Shown here in pieces: positions 22,363-34,919 of a stretch of DNA of 64,000 nucleotides. The position numbers and the translations under genes are program-made. Position 1 is the first letter of the stretch; each line of letters begins with the position of its first letter. The DNA comes from Ehretia macrophylla (lineage: Eukaryota; Streptophyta; Magnoliopsida; Boraginales; Ehretiaceae): the NCBI GenBank assembly GCA_037974665.1, contig CM075769.1, positions 82,155,190 to 82,219,189 of the forward strand, read 5' to 3'. A model generated the notes under the pieces. It did no database searches, was not told the origin of the DNA, and was given only the letters and a program-made list of their open reading frames with translations.

Positions 22363-22919
22363 GTCATGTTGGGGGTAGAATTCCTTTTTGTGTTAACGGT
22401 TCACCGTCGCAGCCTAGAGAGATAGCCCATTTAGAAGGCCCAATGGGCTTAACAACAACCCATCCGCTTCAACAACGCAGCATCCTCGCAAGACGTGATA
22501 TCGACGCGTTGTAGGGCCCTCTAATGTCCCCCGAGTAAGGTTGTCGTCTTTTAACAGCTCATGACATACGATCCGGGACAGAAAAATAGAGCTTAACAAG
22601 AAAAGTGGCGCGAAATGGATGAAAATGTTCGATTTTGGGCTCCAAAAAGGGCACAGGAAGCAAGTTGGCTACCCCCGTCGTAGATCTCTCGGAGAGCTTT
22701 GCAACGGTATGCTGTGCGCCGCGTAACTCCTTACGGATCAAAAGTTATGGGCACCGGAGTGACGGAGACCTGGTCACAAGCCCTACGCCCTCGGTTTGCG
22801 GGCCCAGCCTCCACATGAAGCGAAGTTGTCCTGCCCACGGTTCCGTGAGATTCGATAATAGAAATGTGGTGAATAAAGTATCTTGGCAACCCTAACCGGA
22901 GGAAAAAAAATTGAAAAGG

Positions 22920-23038
22920 GGGGTGCAACACGAGGATTTCCCAGGGGGTCACCCATCCTAGTACTACTCTCGCCCAATCGCGCTTAACTTCGGAGTTCTG
23001 ATGGGATCCGGTGAATTAGTGCTGGTATGATCGCACCC
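22920..23038 (-). rRNA. 5S ribosomal RNA gene, copy 35
   Basis: Four differences: nt 102 G>A, 61 C>A and 59 T>C (box A), 25 G>T. Type A flank. Confidence 0.92.
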
Positions 23039-23596
23039 GTCATGTTGGGGGTAGAATTCCTTTTTGTGTTAACGGTTCACAGTCCCAGCCTAGAGAGATG
23101 GCCCATTCAGAAGGCCCAATGGGCTTAACAACAACCCATCCGCTTCAACAACGTAGCATCCTCGCAAGACGTGATATCGACGCATTGTAGGGCCCTCTAA
23201 TGTCCAGCGAGTATGGTTGTCGTCTTTTTAACAGCTCACGACGTACGATCCGGGACGGAAAAACATAGCTTAATAAGAAAAGTGGCCCGAAACTGATGAA
23301 AATGTTCAATTTTGGGCACCAAAATGGGAAAAGCGAGCAAACTGGCTGCCCCCGTCGTAGAACTTTCAGAGAGCTTTCCAACGGTATGCTGTTCGCCGTA
23401 TAACTCCTCACGGATCAAAAGTTATGCGCACCACAGCGACGGAGACCTGGTCACCACCCCTACGCCCTCGGTTTGCCAGCCCAGCCTCCACGTGAAGCGA
23501 AGTTGTCTTCCCCAAGGTTCCGTGGGATTCGATAATAGAAATGTGGTGGATAAAGTATCTTGGCAACCCTAACCGGAGGAAAAAAAATTGAAAAGG

Positions 23597-23715
23597 GTGG
23601 TGCAACACGAGAACTTCCCAGGGGGTCACCCATCCTAGTACTACTTTCGCCTAAGCACGCTTAACTTCGGCGTTCTGATGGGTTCCGGTGCATTAGTGCT
23701 GGTATGATCGCACCC
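23597..23715 (-). rRNA. 5S ribosomal RNA gene, copy 36
   Basis: Six differences: nt 118 C>A, 104, 70 G>A, 64 G>A, 45 T>G, 33 T>A. The nt 45 change and the GGTGGGTGCAG flank (type A with GC restored) define a subgroup with copies 42, 45 and 46. Confidence 0.91.
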
Positions 23716-24273
23716 GTCATGGTGGGTGCAGAATTCATTTTTGTGTTAACGGTTCACAGTCCCAGCCTAGATAGATGGCCCATTCAGAAGGCCCAATGGG
23801 CTTAACAACAACACATCCGCTTCACCAACGCAGCATCCTCGCAAGACGTGATATCGACACATTGTAGGGCCCTTTAATGTCCCATGAGTAAGGTTGTCAT
23901 CCTTTTAACAGCTCACAACGTACGATCCGGGATGAAAAAACAGAGCTTAATAAGAAAAGTGGCCCGAAACTGATGAAAACGTTCGATTTTGGGCTCCAAA
24001 AAGGGCAAAGCAAGGAAGCTTGCTGCCCCCGTCGTAGAGCTATCGGAGAGCTTTCCAAAGGTATGCTGTGCGCTGCGTAACTTCTTACGGATCAAAAGTT
24101 ATGGGCACCGGAGCGTCGGAGACCTGGTCACAAGCCCTATGCCCTCGGTTTGCGGACCTAGCCTCCACGTGAAGCGAAGTTGTGTCGCCCAAGATGCCGT
24201 GGGATTTGATAATAGAAATGTGGTAGATAAAGTATCTTGGCAACCCTAACCGGAGGAAAAAAAATTGAAAAGG

Positions 24274-24392
24274 GGAATGCAACACGAGGACTTCCCAGGG
24301 GGTCACCCATCCTAGTACTATTCTCGCCCAAGCACGCTTAACTTCGGAGTTCTGATGGGATCCGGTGAATTAGTGCTGGTATGATCGCAACC
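24274..24392 (-). rRNA. 5S ribosomal RNA gene, copy 37
   Basis: Five differences: nt 117 and 116 C>T, 72 G>A (IE), 25 G>T, 3 G>T. Type A flank, one G short. Confidence 0.92.
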
Positions 24393-24950
24393 GTCATGTT
24401 GGGGTAGAATTCCTTTTTGTGTTAACGGTTCACAGTCCCTGCCTAGAGAGATGGCCCATTCAGAAGGCCCAATGGGATTAACAACAACCCATTCGCTTCA
24501 ACAACGCAGCATCCTCGCAAGACGTGATATCGACGCATTGTAGGGTCCTCTAATGTCCCATGAGTAAGGTTGTCCTCCTTTTAACAGCTCACAACATGCG
24601 ATCCGCGACGAAAAAACAGAGCTTAATAAGAAAAGTTGCCCGAAACTGATGAAAACGTTCGATTTTGGGCTCCAAAAAGGGCAAAGCAAGCAAGCTTGTT
24701 TACCCCGTCGTGGACCTCTCGGAGAGCTTTCCAACGGTATGCTGTGCGCCGCGTAACTTCTTACGGATCAAAAGTTATGGGTACTGGAGCGATGGAGACC
24801 TGGTCACAAGCCCTACGCCCTCGGTTTGCGGGCCCAACCTTCAAGTGAAGCGAAGTTGGCTTGCCCAAGGTGCCGTTGGATTCGATAATAGAATTGTGGT
24901 GGATAAAGTATCTTGGCAACCCTAACCGAAGGAAAAAAAAATTGAAATGG

Positions 24951-25069
24951 GAGGTACAACACGAGGACTTCCCTGGGGGTCACCCATTCTTGTACTACTC
25001 TCGCCCAAGCACGCTTAACTTCAGAGTTCTGATGGGATCCGATGCATTAGTGCTGGTATGATCGCACCC
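24951..25069 (-). rRNA. 5S ribosomal RNA gene, copy 38
   Basis: Seven differences: nt 118, 114, 96 T>A, 82, 79 T>A, 47, 28. Two in box C. First terminator run is only TTT. Type A flank. Confidence 0.89.
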
Positions 25070-25626
25070 ATCATGTTGGGGGTAGAATTTCTTTTTGTGT
25101 TAACGGTTCACAGTCGCAACCTAAAGAGATTGCCCATTCAGAAGGCCCAATGGGCTTAACAACAACCCATCCGCTTCAACAACGCAGCATCTTCGCAAGA
25201 CGTGATTTCGACACATTTTAGCGCCCTCTAATGTCCCGCGAGTATGGTTGTCGTCCTTTTAAAAGCTCACGATGTATGATCCGGGACGGAAAAACAGGGC
25301 TTAATAAGAAAAGTGACCTGAAACTGGTGAAAACGTTCGATTTTTGGCTCCAAAAAGGTCACAGTGAGCAAGCTAGTTGCGCCCGTCGTAGAGCTCTCGG
25401 AGATCTTTCCAACGGTATGCTGTGCGCCGCGTAACTTCTTACGGATCAAAAGTTATGGGTACCGGAGCGATAGAGACTTGGCCACAAGCCCTATGCCCTC
25501 GGTTTGCGTGCCCAGCCTCCACGTGAAGCAAAGTTGTCTTGCCCAAGGTGCCATGGGATTCGATAATAGAAATGTGGTGGATAAAGTATCTTGGCAACCC
25601 TAACCGTAGGATAAAAATTGAAAAGG

Positions 25627-25745
25627 GGGGTGCAACACGAGGACTTCCCAAGGGGTAACCCATCCTAGTACTACTCTCGCCCAAACTCGCTTAACTTCGG
25701 AGTTCTGATGAGATCCGGTGCATTAGTGCTGGTATGATCGCACCC
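25627..25745 (-). rRNA. 5S ribosomal RNA gene, copy 39
   Basis: Five differences: nt 95, 89 G>T (box C), 61 C>T and 59 T>A (box A), 35. Flank type A with ACGGTG. Second terminator run is shortened to five Ts. Confidence 0.91.
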
Positions 25746-26302
25746 GTCACGGTGGGGGTAGAATTCCTTTTAGTGTTAACGGTTCACAATCCCAGCCTAG
25801 AGAGATGGCCCATTCAGAAGGCCCAATGGGCTTAACAATAACCCATCGACTTCAACAATGCAGCATCCTCGCAAGACGTGATATTGACGCATTGTAGAGC
25901 CCTCTAATGTCCCGCAAGTAAGGTTGTCATCCTTTTAACAGCTTACGACATACGATCCGGGACGGAAAAAAAGAGATTAATAAGAAAAGTGTCCCGAAAC
26001 TGATGAAAACGTTCGATTTTGGGCTCCAAAAAGGGCACAGCGAGCAAGCTTACAGCCCCCGTCATAGAGCTCTCGGAGAGCTTTCGAACGGTATGCTGTG
26101 CACCGCGTAACTCTTTACAAATCCAAAGTTACGTGCACCGGAGCGTCGGAGAGCTGGTCACAAGCCCTACGCCCTCGGTTTGCGGGCCCAGCCTCCACGT
26201 GAAGCGAAGTTGTCCTGCCCACGGTTCCGTGGGATTCGATAATAGAAATGTGGTGAATAAAGTATTTTGGCAACCCTAACCGGAGGAAAAAAATTGAAAA
26301 AG

Positions 26303-26421
26303 GGGGTGCAACACAAGGACTTCCCAGGGGGTCAACCATCCTTGTACTACTATCGCCCAAGCACGCTTAATTTCGGAGTTCTGATGGGATCCGGTGCATT
26401 AGTGCTGGTATGATCGCACCT
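26303..26421 (-). rRNA. 5S ribosomal RNA gene, copy 40
   Basis: Six differences: nt 107 C>T, 87 G>T, 79 T>A, 70 G>T, 51 G>A, 1 G>A. The changed first base and ATGGTG flank are shared with copy 41. Confidence 0.9.
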
Positions 26422-26976
26422 GTCATGGTGGGGGTAGAATTCCTTTTTGTGTTAACGGTTCACAGTCCCAGCCTAGAGAGATGGCCAATTCAGAAGGCCC
26501 AATGGGCTTAACGACAACCCATCCGCTTCAACAACGCAGCATCCTCGCAGGACGTGATTTTGACGCATTGTAGCGCCCTCTAATGTCCCGCGAGTAAGGT
26601 TGTCATCTTTTAACAGCTCATGACGTACGATCCGGGATGGAAAAATAGAGCTTAATAAGAAAAGTGGCCCGAAAGTAATGAAAACGTTCGATTTTGGGCT
26701 CCAAAAAAGGCAAAGCAAGCAAGCTTTCTTCCCCCGTCGTAGAGCTCTCGGAGAGCTTTGCAACGTTATGCTGCGCACCACGTAACTTCTTACGGATCAA
26801 ACGTTATGGGCACCGGAGCGACAGAGACCTGGTCACAAGCCCTACGCCCTCGGTTTGCGGGCCCAGCCTCCACGTGAAGCGAAGTTGTCCTGCCCACGGT
26901 TCCGTGGGATTCGATAATAGAAATGTGGTGGATAAAGTATCCTGGCAACCGTAACCGGTGGAAAAAAAATAAAAAT

Positions 26977-27095
26977 GGGGTACAACACGAGGACTTCCCA
27001 GGGGGTCACCCATCCTAGTACTACTCTCGCCCAAGCACGCTTAACTTCAGAGTTCTGATGGGATTCAGTGCATTCGTGCTGGTATGATCGCACCT
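26977..27095 (-). rRNA. 5S ribosomal RNA gene, copy 41
   Basis: Six differences (nt 114, 47, 31, 29, 21 T>G, 1 G>A), none in box A, IE or box C, so the internal promoter is intact. Type A flank with ATGGTG. Confidence 0.92.
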
Positions 27096-27652
27096 GTCAT
27101 GGTGGGGGTAGAATTCCTTTTTGTGTTAACGGTTCACAGTCCCAGCCTAGAGAGATGGCCCATTCAAAAGGCCCAATGGGCTTAACAACAACCTATCCGC
27201 TTCAACAACGCAGCATCCTCGCAAGACGTGATATCGACGCATTGTAGGGCCCTCTAATGTCCCGCGAGTAAGGTTGTCGACCTTTTAACAGCTCACGACG
27301 TACGATCCGGGACGAAAAAACATAGCTTAATAAGAAAAGTGGCCCGAAACTGATGAAAAACGTTCAATTTTGGTCTCCAAATAGGGCACAACGAGCAAGC
27401 TGGCTGCCCCCGTCGTGGAGCTCTCAGAGAGCCTTCCAACGGTATGCTGTGCGCCGTGTAACTCCTTACGGATCAAAAGTTATGGGCACCGGAGCGACGG
27501 AGAACTGGTCACAACCCCTCCGCCCTCGGTTGGCGAGCCCAGCCTCCACGTGAAGCGAAGTCGCCTTCCCCAAGGTGCCGTGGGATTTGATAATAGAATT
27601 GTGGTGGATAAAGTATCATGGCAACCCTAACCGAAGGAAAAAAATTGAAAAG

Positions 27653-27771
27653 GGGGTGCAACACGAGGACTTCCCTGGGGGTCACCCATCCTAGTACTAC
27701 TCTCGCCCAAGCACGCTTAACTTCGGCGTTCTGATGGGATCCGGTGCATTAGTGCTAGTATGATCGCACCC
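27653..27771 (-). rRNA. 5S ribosomal RNA gene, copy 42
   Basis: Three differences: nt 96 T>A (box C edge), 45 T>G, 15 C>T. Member of the nt 45 subgroup, with GC-restored type A flank. Confidence 0.94.
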
Positions 27772-28328
27772 GTCATGGTGGGTGCAGAATTCCTTTTTGT
27801 GTTATTGGTTCACAGTCCCAGCCTAGATAGATGGCCCATTCAGAAGGCCCAATGGGCTTAACAACAACCCATCCGCTTCAACAACGCAGCATCCGCGCAA
27901 GACGTGATATCGACGCATTGTAGGGTCCTCTAATGTCCTATGAGTAAGGTTGTCATCCTTTTAACAGCCCACAACGTACTATCCGGGACAAAAAATAGAG
28001 CTTAATAAGAAAAGTGGCCCGAAACTGATGAAAACGTTAGATTTTGGGCTCCAAAAAGGGCAAAGCAAGCAAGATTGTTTCCCCCGTCGTAGACCTCTAG
28101 GAGAACTTTCCAGCTGTATGCTGTATGCCGCGTAACTTCTTACGGATCAAAAGTTATGGGCACCGGAGCGACGGAGAGTTGGTCATAAGCCCTACGCTCT
28201 TGGTTTGCGGGCCCAGCCTCCACGTGAAGTGAAGTTGTCTTGCCCAAGGTGCCGTGGGATTCGATAATGGAAATGTGCTGGATAAAGTATCTTGTCAACC
28301 CTAACCGAAGGAAAAAAAATTGAAAAGG

Positions 28329-28447
28329 AAAGTGCAACACGAGGACTTCCCAGGGGGTCACCCATCCTAGTACTACTCTCACCCAAGCACGCTTAACTTC
28401 GGAGTTCTGATGGGATCCGGTGCATTAGTGCTGGTATGATCGCACCC
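28329..28447 (-). rRNA. 5S ribosomal RNA gene, copy 43
   Basis: Body differs only at nt 67 C>T (IE). The last three bases read TTT instead of CCC (nt 117-119), so the 3' end may lie three bases earlier; copy 48 shares this. Type A flank. Confidence 0.92.
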
Positions 28448-29005
28448 GTCATGTTGGGGGTAGAATTCCTTTTTGTGTTAACGGTTCACAGTCCCCGCCT
28501 AGAGAGATTGCCCATTCAGAAGGCCCAATGGGCTTAACAACAACCCTTCCAATTTAACAACGCAGTATCCTCGCAAGACGTGATATCGATGCGTTGTAGG
28601 GCCCTCTAATGTCCCAAAAGTAAGGTTGTCGTCCTTTTAACAGCTCACAATGTACGATCCGAGAAGGAAAAATAGAGTAAAACAAGAAAAGTGGCCCGAA
28701 ACTGATGAAAACGTTCAATTTTGGGCTCTAAAAAGGGCACAGTGAGCAAGCTGGCTGCCCCCGTCGTAGAGCTCTCGGAGAGCTTCCCAACGGTATGTTG
28801 TGCGCCGCGTAACTCCTTACGGATCAAAAGTTATGGGCACCGCTGCGACGGAGACGTGGTCACAAGCCCTACGCCCTAGGTTTGCGGGCCCAGCCTCCAC
28901 ATGAAGCGAAGTTGTCTTGCCCAAGGTGCCGTGCGATTCGATAATAGAAATGTGGTGGATAACGTATCTTGGCAACCCTAACCGGAGGAAAAAAAATTGA
29001 TAAGG

Positions 29006-29124
29006 GGAGTGCAACACGAGGACTTCCCAGGGGATCACCCATCCTAGTACTACTCTCGCCCAAGCACGCTTAACTTCGGAGTTCTGATGGGATCCGGTGC
29101 ATTAGTGCTGGTATGATCGCACCC
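29006..29124 (-). rRNA. 5S ribosomal RNA gene, copy 44 (near consensus)
   Basis: Only two differences: nt 117 C>T and 91 C>T. One of the two copies closest to consensus in the window. Box A and IE are intact; the box C change is within the C5 run. Type A flank. Confidence 0.95.
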
Positions 29125-29681
29125 GTCATGTTGGGGGTAGAATTCCTTTTTGTGTTAATGGTTCATAGTCCCAGCCTAGAGAGATGGCCCATTCAGAAGG
29201 CCCAATGGGCTTAACAACAACCCATCCGCTTCGACAACGCAGCATCCTCGCAACACGTGATATCGACGCATTGTAGGGCCCTCTAATGTCCCGTGATTAA
29301 GGTTGTCGTCCATTTAACAACTCACAACTCACGATCCGGGATGAAAAAACAGAGGTTAATAAGAAAAGTTGCCCGAAACTGATGAAAACGTTCGATTTTG
29401 GGCTCCAAAAAGGGCAAAGAAAGGAAGCTAGTTTCCCCCGTCGTAGAACTCTCGGAGAGCTTTCCAACGGTATGCTGTGCGCCGCGTAACTTCTTTCGGA
29501 TCAAAAGTTATGGGCAACGGAGCGACGGAGAGTTGGTCACAAGCCCTACGCCCTCGGTTTGCGGGCCCAGCCTCCACGTGAAGTGAAGTTGTCTTGCCCA
29601 AGGTGCCATGGGATTCGATAATAGAAATGTGGTGAATAAAGTATCTTCGCAACCCTAACCGGAGGAAAAAAATTGAAAAGG

Positions 29682-29800
29682 GGGGTGCAACACGAGGACT
29701 TCCCAGGGGGTCACCCATCCTAGTACTACTTTCACCCAAGCACGCTTAACTTCGGCGTTCTGATGGGATCCGGTGCATTAGTGCTGGTATGATCGCACCC
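29682..29800 (-). rRNA. 5S ribosomal RNA gene, copy 45
   Basis: Three differences: nt 70 G>A and 67 C>T (IE), 45 T>G. Subgroup flank, variant GGAAGGTGCAG. Confidence 0.94.
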
Positions 29801-30359
29801 ATCATGGAAGGTGCAGAATTCCTTTTTGTGTTAACGGTTCACAGTCCCAGCCTAGATAGATGGCCCATTCAGAAGGCCCAATGGGCTTAACAACAACCCA
29901 TCTGCTTCAACAACGCAGCATCCTCGCAAGACGTGATATCGACGCATTGTAGGGCCCTGTAATGTCCCGTGAGTAAGGTTGTCGTCCTTTTAACAGCTCA
30001 CAACGTACGATCCGGGACAAAAAAACAGAGCTTAATAAGAAAAATAGGCCCGAAACTGATGAAAACGTTCGATGTTGGGCTACAAAAAGGGCACAGCAAG
30101 CAAGCTTGTTTCCCCCGTCGTAGACCTCTTGGAGAGCTTTCCAACGGTATGCTGTGCGCCGCGTAACTTCTTACGGATCAAAAGTTATGGCACCGGAGCG
30201 ACGGAGAGTTGGTCACAAGCCCTACGCCCTCGGTTTGCGGGCCCAGTCTTCACGTGAAGTGAAGTTGTCTTGCCCAACGTGCCGTGGGATTCAATAATAG
30301 AAATGTGGTGGATAAAGTATCTTGGCAACCCTAACCAGAGCAAAAAAAAATTGAAAAGG

Positions 30360-30478
30360 GTGTTGCAACACGAGGACTTCCCAGGGGGTCACCCATCCTA
30401 GTACTACTTTTGCCCAAGCACGCTTAACTTCGGCGTTCTGATGGGATCCGGTGCATTAGTGCTGGTATGATCGCACCC
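30360..30478 (-). rRNA. 5S ribosomal RNA gene, copy 46
   Basis: Five differences: nt 118 and 116 C>A, 70 G>A, 68 G>A, 45 T>G. Adjacent sister of copy 45 (shared nt 70 and 45). The spacer above it is truncated to leave a 377-bp unit. Confidence 0.92.
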
Positions 30479-30644
30479 GTCATGGTTGGTGCAGAATTCC
30501 TTTTTGTGTTAACGGTTCACAGTCCCAGCCTAGATAGATGGCCCATTCAGAAGACCCAATGGGCTTAACAACAACCCATCCGCTTCAACAACGCAGCATC
30601 CACGCAAGACGTGATATCGATGCATTGTAGGGCCCTCTAATGTC

Positions 30645-30665
30645 CCGTGAGTAAAGGTGTCGTGG
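30645..30665. other. Deletion junction, about 300 bp of spacer lost
   Basis: The unit between copies 46 and 47 is 377 bp, the shortest here. GAGTAAGGT of one spacer position is joined to AAGGTGCCGTGGG of a position 300 bp further, read here as GAGTAAAGGTGTCGTGGG. The shared AAGGT is a 5-bp microhomology. Confidence 0.85.
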
Positions 30666-30736
30666 GATTCGATAATAGAAATGTGGTGGATAAAGTATCT
30701 TGGCTACCCTAACCGGAGGAAAAAAAATTGAAAAAG

Positions 30737-30855
30737 GGGGTGCAACACGAGGACTTCCCAAGGTGTCATCCATCCTAGTACTACTCTCGCCCAACCACGC
30801 TTAACTTCGGAGTTTTGATGGGATTCGGTGCATTAGTGCTGGTATGATCGCACCC
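30737..30855 (-). rRNA. 5S ribosomal RNA gene, copy 47
   Basis: Six differences: nt 95, 92 C>A, 87 G>A (box C), 61 C>G (box A), 41, 31. Retains a full terminator and type A flank; only the spacer on its 3' side is deleted. Confidence 0.9.
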
Positions 30856-31413
30856 GTCATGTTGGGGGTAGAATTCCTTTTTGTGTTAACGGTTCACAGT
30901 CCCAGCCTAGAGAGATGGCCCATTCACAAGGCCCAATGGGCTTAACAACAACCCATCCGCTTCAACAACGCAGCATCCTTGCAAGACGTGATATCAACGT
31001 ATTGTCGGGCCCTCTAATGTCCTGCGAGTAAGGTTGTCGTCCTTTTAACAGCTCACGACGTACGATCCGGGACGGAAAAATAGAGCTCAATAAGAAAAGT
31101 GGCCCGAAACTGATGAAAACGTTCAATTTTGGGCTCCAAAAAGGGCACAGTGAGCAAGGGTGCAGCCCCAGTCATAGAGCTCTTGGAGAGGTCTCCAACT
31201 GTATGTTGTGAGCCACGTCACACCTTACGGATCAAAAGTTATGGGCACCAGAGCGACGAAGACCTGGTCACAAGCCCTACGCCCTCGGTTTGCTGGCCCA
31301 GCCTCCACGTGAAATGAAGTTGTCTTGCCCAAGGTACCGTGGGATTCGATAATATAAATGTGGTGGATAAAGTATATTGGTAACCCTAACAGGAGGAAAA
31401 AAAATTGAAAAGG

Positions 31414-31532
31414 AAAGTGCAACAAGAGGACTTCCCAGCGGGTCACCCATCCTAGCACTACTCTCGCCCAAGCACACTTAACTTCGGAGTTCTGATGGGA
31501 TTCAGTGCATTAGTGCTGGTATGATCGAACCC
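31414..31532 (-). rRNA. 5S ribosomal RNA gene, copy 48 (diverged)
   Basis: Ten differences: nt 117-119 to TTT, 108 G>T, 94 C>G, 77 A>G, 57 C>T, 31, 29, 5 G>T. Flank GGGGGAACAATTCG is intermediate, with an unusual seven-T run on the plus strand. Confidence 0.86.
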
Positions 31533-32090
31533 GTCATGTTGGGGGAACAATTCGTTTTTTTGTTAAGGCTTCACAGTCCCAGCCTAGAGAGATAGCCCAT
31601 TCAGAAGGCCTAATGGGCTTCACAACAACCCATCCGCTTCAACAACGCAGCATTCTCGCAAGACGTGATATCGATGCATTATACGACCCTCTAATATCCC
31701 GCGAGTTAGGTTGTCGTCCTTTTAACAGCTCACGACGTACGATCCGAGAAGGAAAAACAGAGCTTAATAAGAAAAGTGGCCTGAAACTAAAGAAAACATT
31801 CGATTTTGGGCTCCAAAAATGGCACAGCGAGCAAGCTTACTGCCCCCGTCGTAGAACTCTCGGAGAGCTTTGCAACGGTATGCTGTGCGCCGCGTAACTC
31901 CTTACGGATCAAAAGTTATGGGCACCGCAACGACGGAGACCTAGTCACAAGCCCTACACCCTTGGTTTGCGGGCCCAGCCTCCACGTGAAGTGAAGTTGT
32001 CTTGCCCAAGGTGCCGTGGGATTCGATAATAGAAATGAGGTGGATAAAGTATCTTGGCAACCCTAACCGGAGAAAAAAAAATTGAAAAGG

Positions 32091-32209
32091 CGAGTGCAAC
32101 ACGAGGACTTCCCAGGGGGTCACCCATCCTAGTACTACTCTCGCCCAAGCACGCCTAACTTCTTAGTTCTGATGGGATCCGGTGCATTACTGCTGGTATA
32201 ATCACACCA
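32091..32209 (-). rRNA. 5S ribosomal RNA gene, copy 49 (diverged)
   Basis: Nine differences: nt 119, 117, 55 A>G (box A), 47 and 46 C>A, 20 C>G, 10, 6, 1 G>T. Start of a run of three type B copies (49-51) inside type A territory. Confidence 0.87.
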
Positions 32210-32770
32210 GTCATGTTGATGGCACAATTCCTTTATGTGTTAACGGTTCACAGTCCCAGCCTAGAGGGATGGCCCATTGAGAAGGCCCAATGGGCTTAAC
32301 AACAAACCATCCGTTTTAACAACGTAGCATCCTCGCAAGACGTGATATCGACGCATTGTAGAGCAATCTAATGTCCCGCGACTAAGGTTGTTGTCCTTTT
32401 AACAGCTCATGGCGTACGATCCGGGACAAAAAAATAGAGCTAAATTAGAAAAATGGCCCGAAACTGATGAAAACGTTCGATTTTGGTCTCCAAAAAAGGG
32501 CAGAGCGTGCAAGCTAGCTGCCCCCGTCGTAAAGCTCTCGGAGAGCTTTCCAATTGTATGATGTACGCCACGTAACTCCTTACCGATCAATAGTTATGGG
32601 CACCAGAGCGACGGAGACCTGGTCATAAGCCCTACGCCCCCGGTTTGCGGGCCCAGCGTCCACGTGAAGCGAAGTTGTCTTGCCCAAGCTGCCGTGGGAT
32701 TCGATAATTGAAATGGGGTGGATAAAGTATCTTGGCAACCCTAACCGGGCCAAAAAAAATTGAAAAGGGG

Positions 32771-32889
32771 GGGGTGCAACACGAGGACTTCCTAGGGGGT
32801 CACCCATCTTAGTACTACTCTCGCCTAAGCACACTTAAGTTCGGAGTTCTAATGGGATCCGGTGAATGAGAGCTGGAATGATCGCACCC
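32771..32889 (-). rRNA. 5S ribosomal RNA gene, copy 50 (diverged)
   Basis: Ten differences: nt 97, 81, 64, 57, 51 G>C, 39, 25, 22 A>C, 19, 13. Three in box A and two in box C. Type B flank. Confidence 0.86.
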
Positions 32890-33446
32890 ATCATGTTGAT
32901 GGCACAAATCCTTTATGTGTTAACGGTTCACAGTCCCAGCCTAGAGGGATGGCCCATTCAGAAAACCCAATGGGCTTAACAACAACCCATCCGCTTTAAC
33001 AACGCAGCATCATTGCAAGACGTGATATCGACGCGTTGGAGGGCCCTCTAATGTCCCGCGAGTTAGGTTGTCGTCCTTTTAACAGCTCACGACGTATGAT
33101 CTGGGATGGAAAAACAGAGCTTAAAAAGGAAAGTGGCCCAAAACTGATGAAAACGTTCGATTTTGGGCTCCAAAAAGGGCACAGCAAGCATGCTTGCTGG
33201 CCCGTCGTAGAGCTCTCGGAGAGCTTTCCAACGGTTTACTGTGCGCCGCGTAACTCCCCCCAGATCAGAAGTTATGGGCACCGGAGCGACGGAGACCTTG
33301 TCACAAGCCCTACGCCCTCGGTTTGCAGGCCCAGCCTCGACGTGAAGCTAAGTTGTCCTGCCCAAGGTGCCATGGGATTCGATAATAGAAATATGGTGGA
33401 TAAAGTATCTTGGCAACCCTAACCGGAGGAAAAAAAATTGAAAAGG

Positions 33447-33565
33447 TGAGTGCAACACGAGGACTTCCCAGGGGGGCACCCATCCTTGTACTACTCTCAC
33501 CCAAGCACACTTAAATTCGTAGGTCTGATAGGATCCGGTGCATTAGTGCTGGTATGATCGCACCC
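33447..33565 (-). rRNA. 5S ribosomal RNA gene, copy 51 (diverged)
   Basis: Ten differences: nt 119, 117, 90 A>C, 79, 67, 57, 51 G>T, 46, 43 A>C, 36. Box A, IE and box C are all affected. Type B flank variant (TTGCTGGCAC). Confidence 0.86.
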
Positions 33566-34123
33566 GTCATGTTGCTGGCACAATCCCTTTATGTGTTAAC
33601 GGTCCACAGTCCCAGCCTAGAGAGATGGCCCATTCAGAAGGCCCAATGGGCTTAACAACAACCATCCGTTTTAACAACGCAACATCCTTGCAAGATGTGA
33701 TATCGATGCATTGTAGGGCCCTCTAATGACCCACGAGTAAGGTTGTCGTCCTTTTAACTGCTCCCGATGTACGATCAGGGAAGAAAAAACAGAGCAATAC
33801 CAGAAAAGTGGCCTGAAACTGATGAAAACGTTCGATTTTGGGCCCCAAAAAAGGGCACATCGAGCAAGCAGGTTGCACCCATCGTAGTGCTCTCGGAGAG
33901 CTTTCCAACGGTATGTTGTGCGCAGCGTAACTCCTTACGGATCAAAAGTTATGGGCACCGGTGCGACGGAGACCTGGTCACAAGCCCTACGCCCTAAGTT
34001 TGCGGGCCCAACTTTCACGTGAAGCGAAGTTTTTTTGCCCAAGGTGCCGTGGGATTCGATAATAGAATTGTGGTGGATAAAGTATCTTAGCAACCCTAAC
34101 CGAAGGAAAAAAAATTGAAAAGA

Positions 34124-34242
34124 GTGGTGCAACACGAGGAATTTCCAGGGGGTTTCCCATCCTAGTACTATTCTCGCCCAAGCACGCTTAACTTTGGAGT
34201 TCTGATGGGATCTGGTGCATCAGTGCTGGTATGATCGCACCC
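34124..34242 (-). rRNA. 5S ribosomal RNA gene, copy 52 (diverged)
   Basis: Nine differences: nt 118, 102 G>T, 99, 89, 88 T>A, 72, 48, 30, 22. Flank is type A with a disrupted -28 region (ACCTAAAGG). Confidence 0.87.
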
Positions 34243-34800
34243 GTCATGTTAGGGGTAGAATTCCTTTAGGTGTTAACGGTTCATAGTCTCAGCCTAGATA
34301 GATGGCCCATTTAGAAGGCCCAATGGGCTTACCAACAACCCATCCGCTTTAACAACGCAGCCTCTTCGCAAGACGTGATATCGACGAATTGTAGGGCCCT
34401 CTAATGGCTCGCGATTAAGGTTGTCGTCCTTTTAACAGCTCACAACGTACGTTCCGGGACAGATAAACAGAGCAAAACCAGAAAAGTGGCCCGAAACTGA
34501 TGAAAACATTCGATTTTGGGCTCCAAAAAGGGTATAATGAGCAAGCTGGCTTCCCCTGTCGTAGAGCTCTCGGAGAGCTTTCCAATGGTATGCTGTGCGT
34601 CGTGTAACTTCTTACAGATCAAAAGTTATGGGCACCGGAGCGACGGAGACCTGGTCACAAGCCCTACGCCCTCGGTTTGTGGGCCCAGCCTCCACGTGAA
34701 GCGAAGTTGTCTTGCCCAAGCAGTTGTGGCATTCGATAATAGAAATGTGGTGGATAAAGTATCTTGGCAACCCTAATCGGAGGAAAAAAAATTAAAAAGG

Positions 34801-34919
34801 GGAGTGCAACATGAGGACTTCCCAGGGGGTCACCCATCCTAGTACTACTCTCGCCCAAGCACGCTTAACTTCGTATTTCAGATGGGATCCGGTGCATTAG
34901 TGCTGGTATGATTGCACCT
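34801..34919 (-). rRNA. 5S ribosomal RNA gene, copy 53
   Basis: Seven differences (nt 117, 108, 46 C>A, 44 C>A, 40 A>T, 7, 1 G>A), none in the internal promoter boxes; the 40-46 cluster lies just 5' of box A. Type A flank. Confidence 0.9.
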
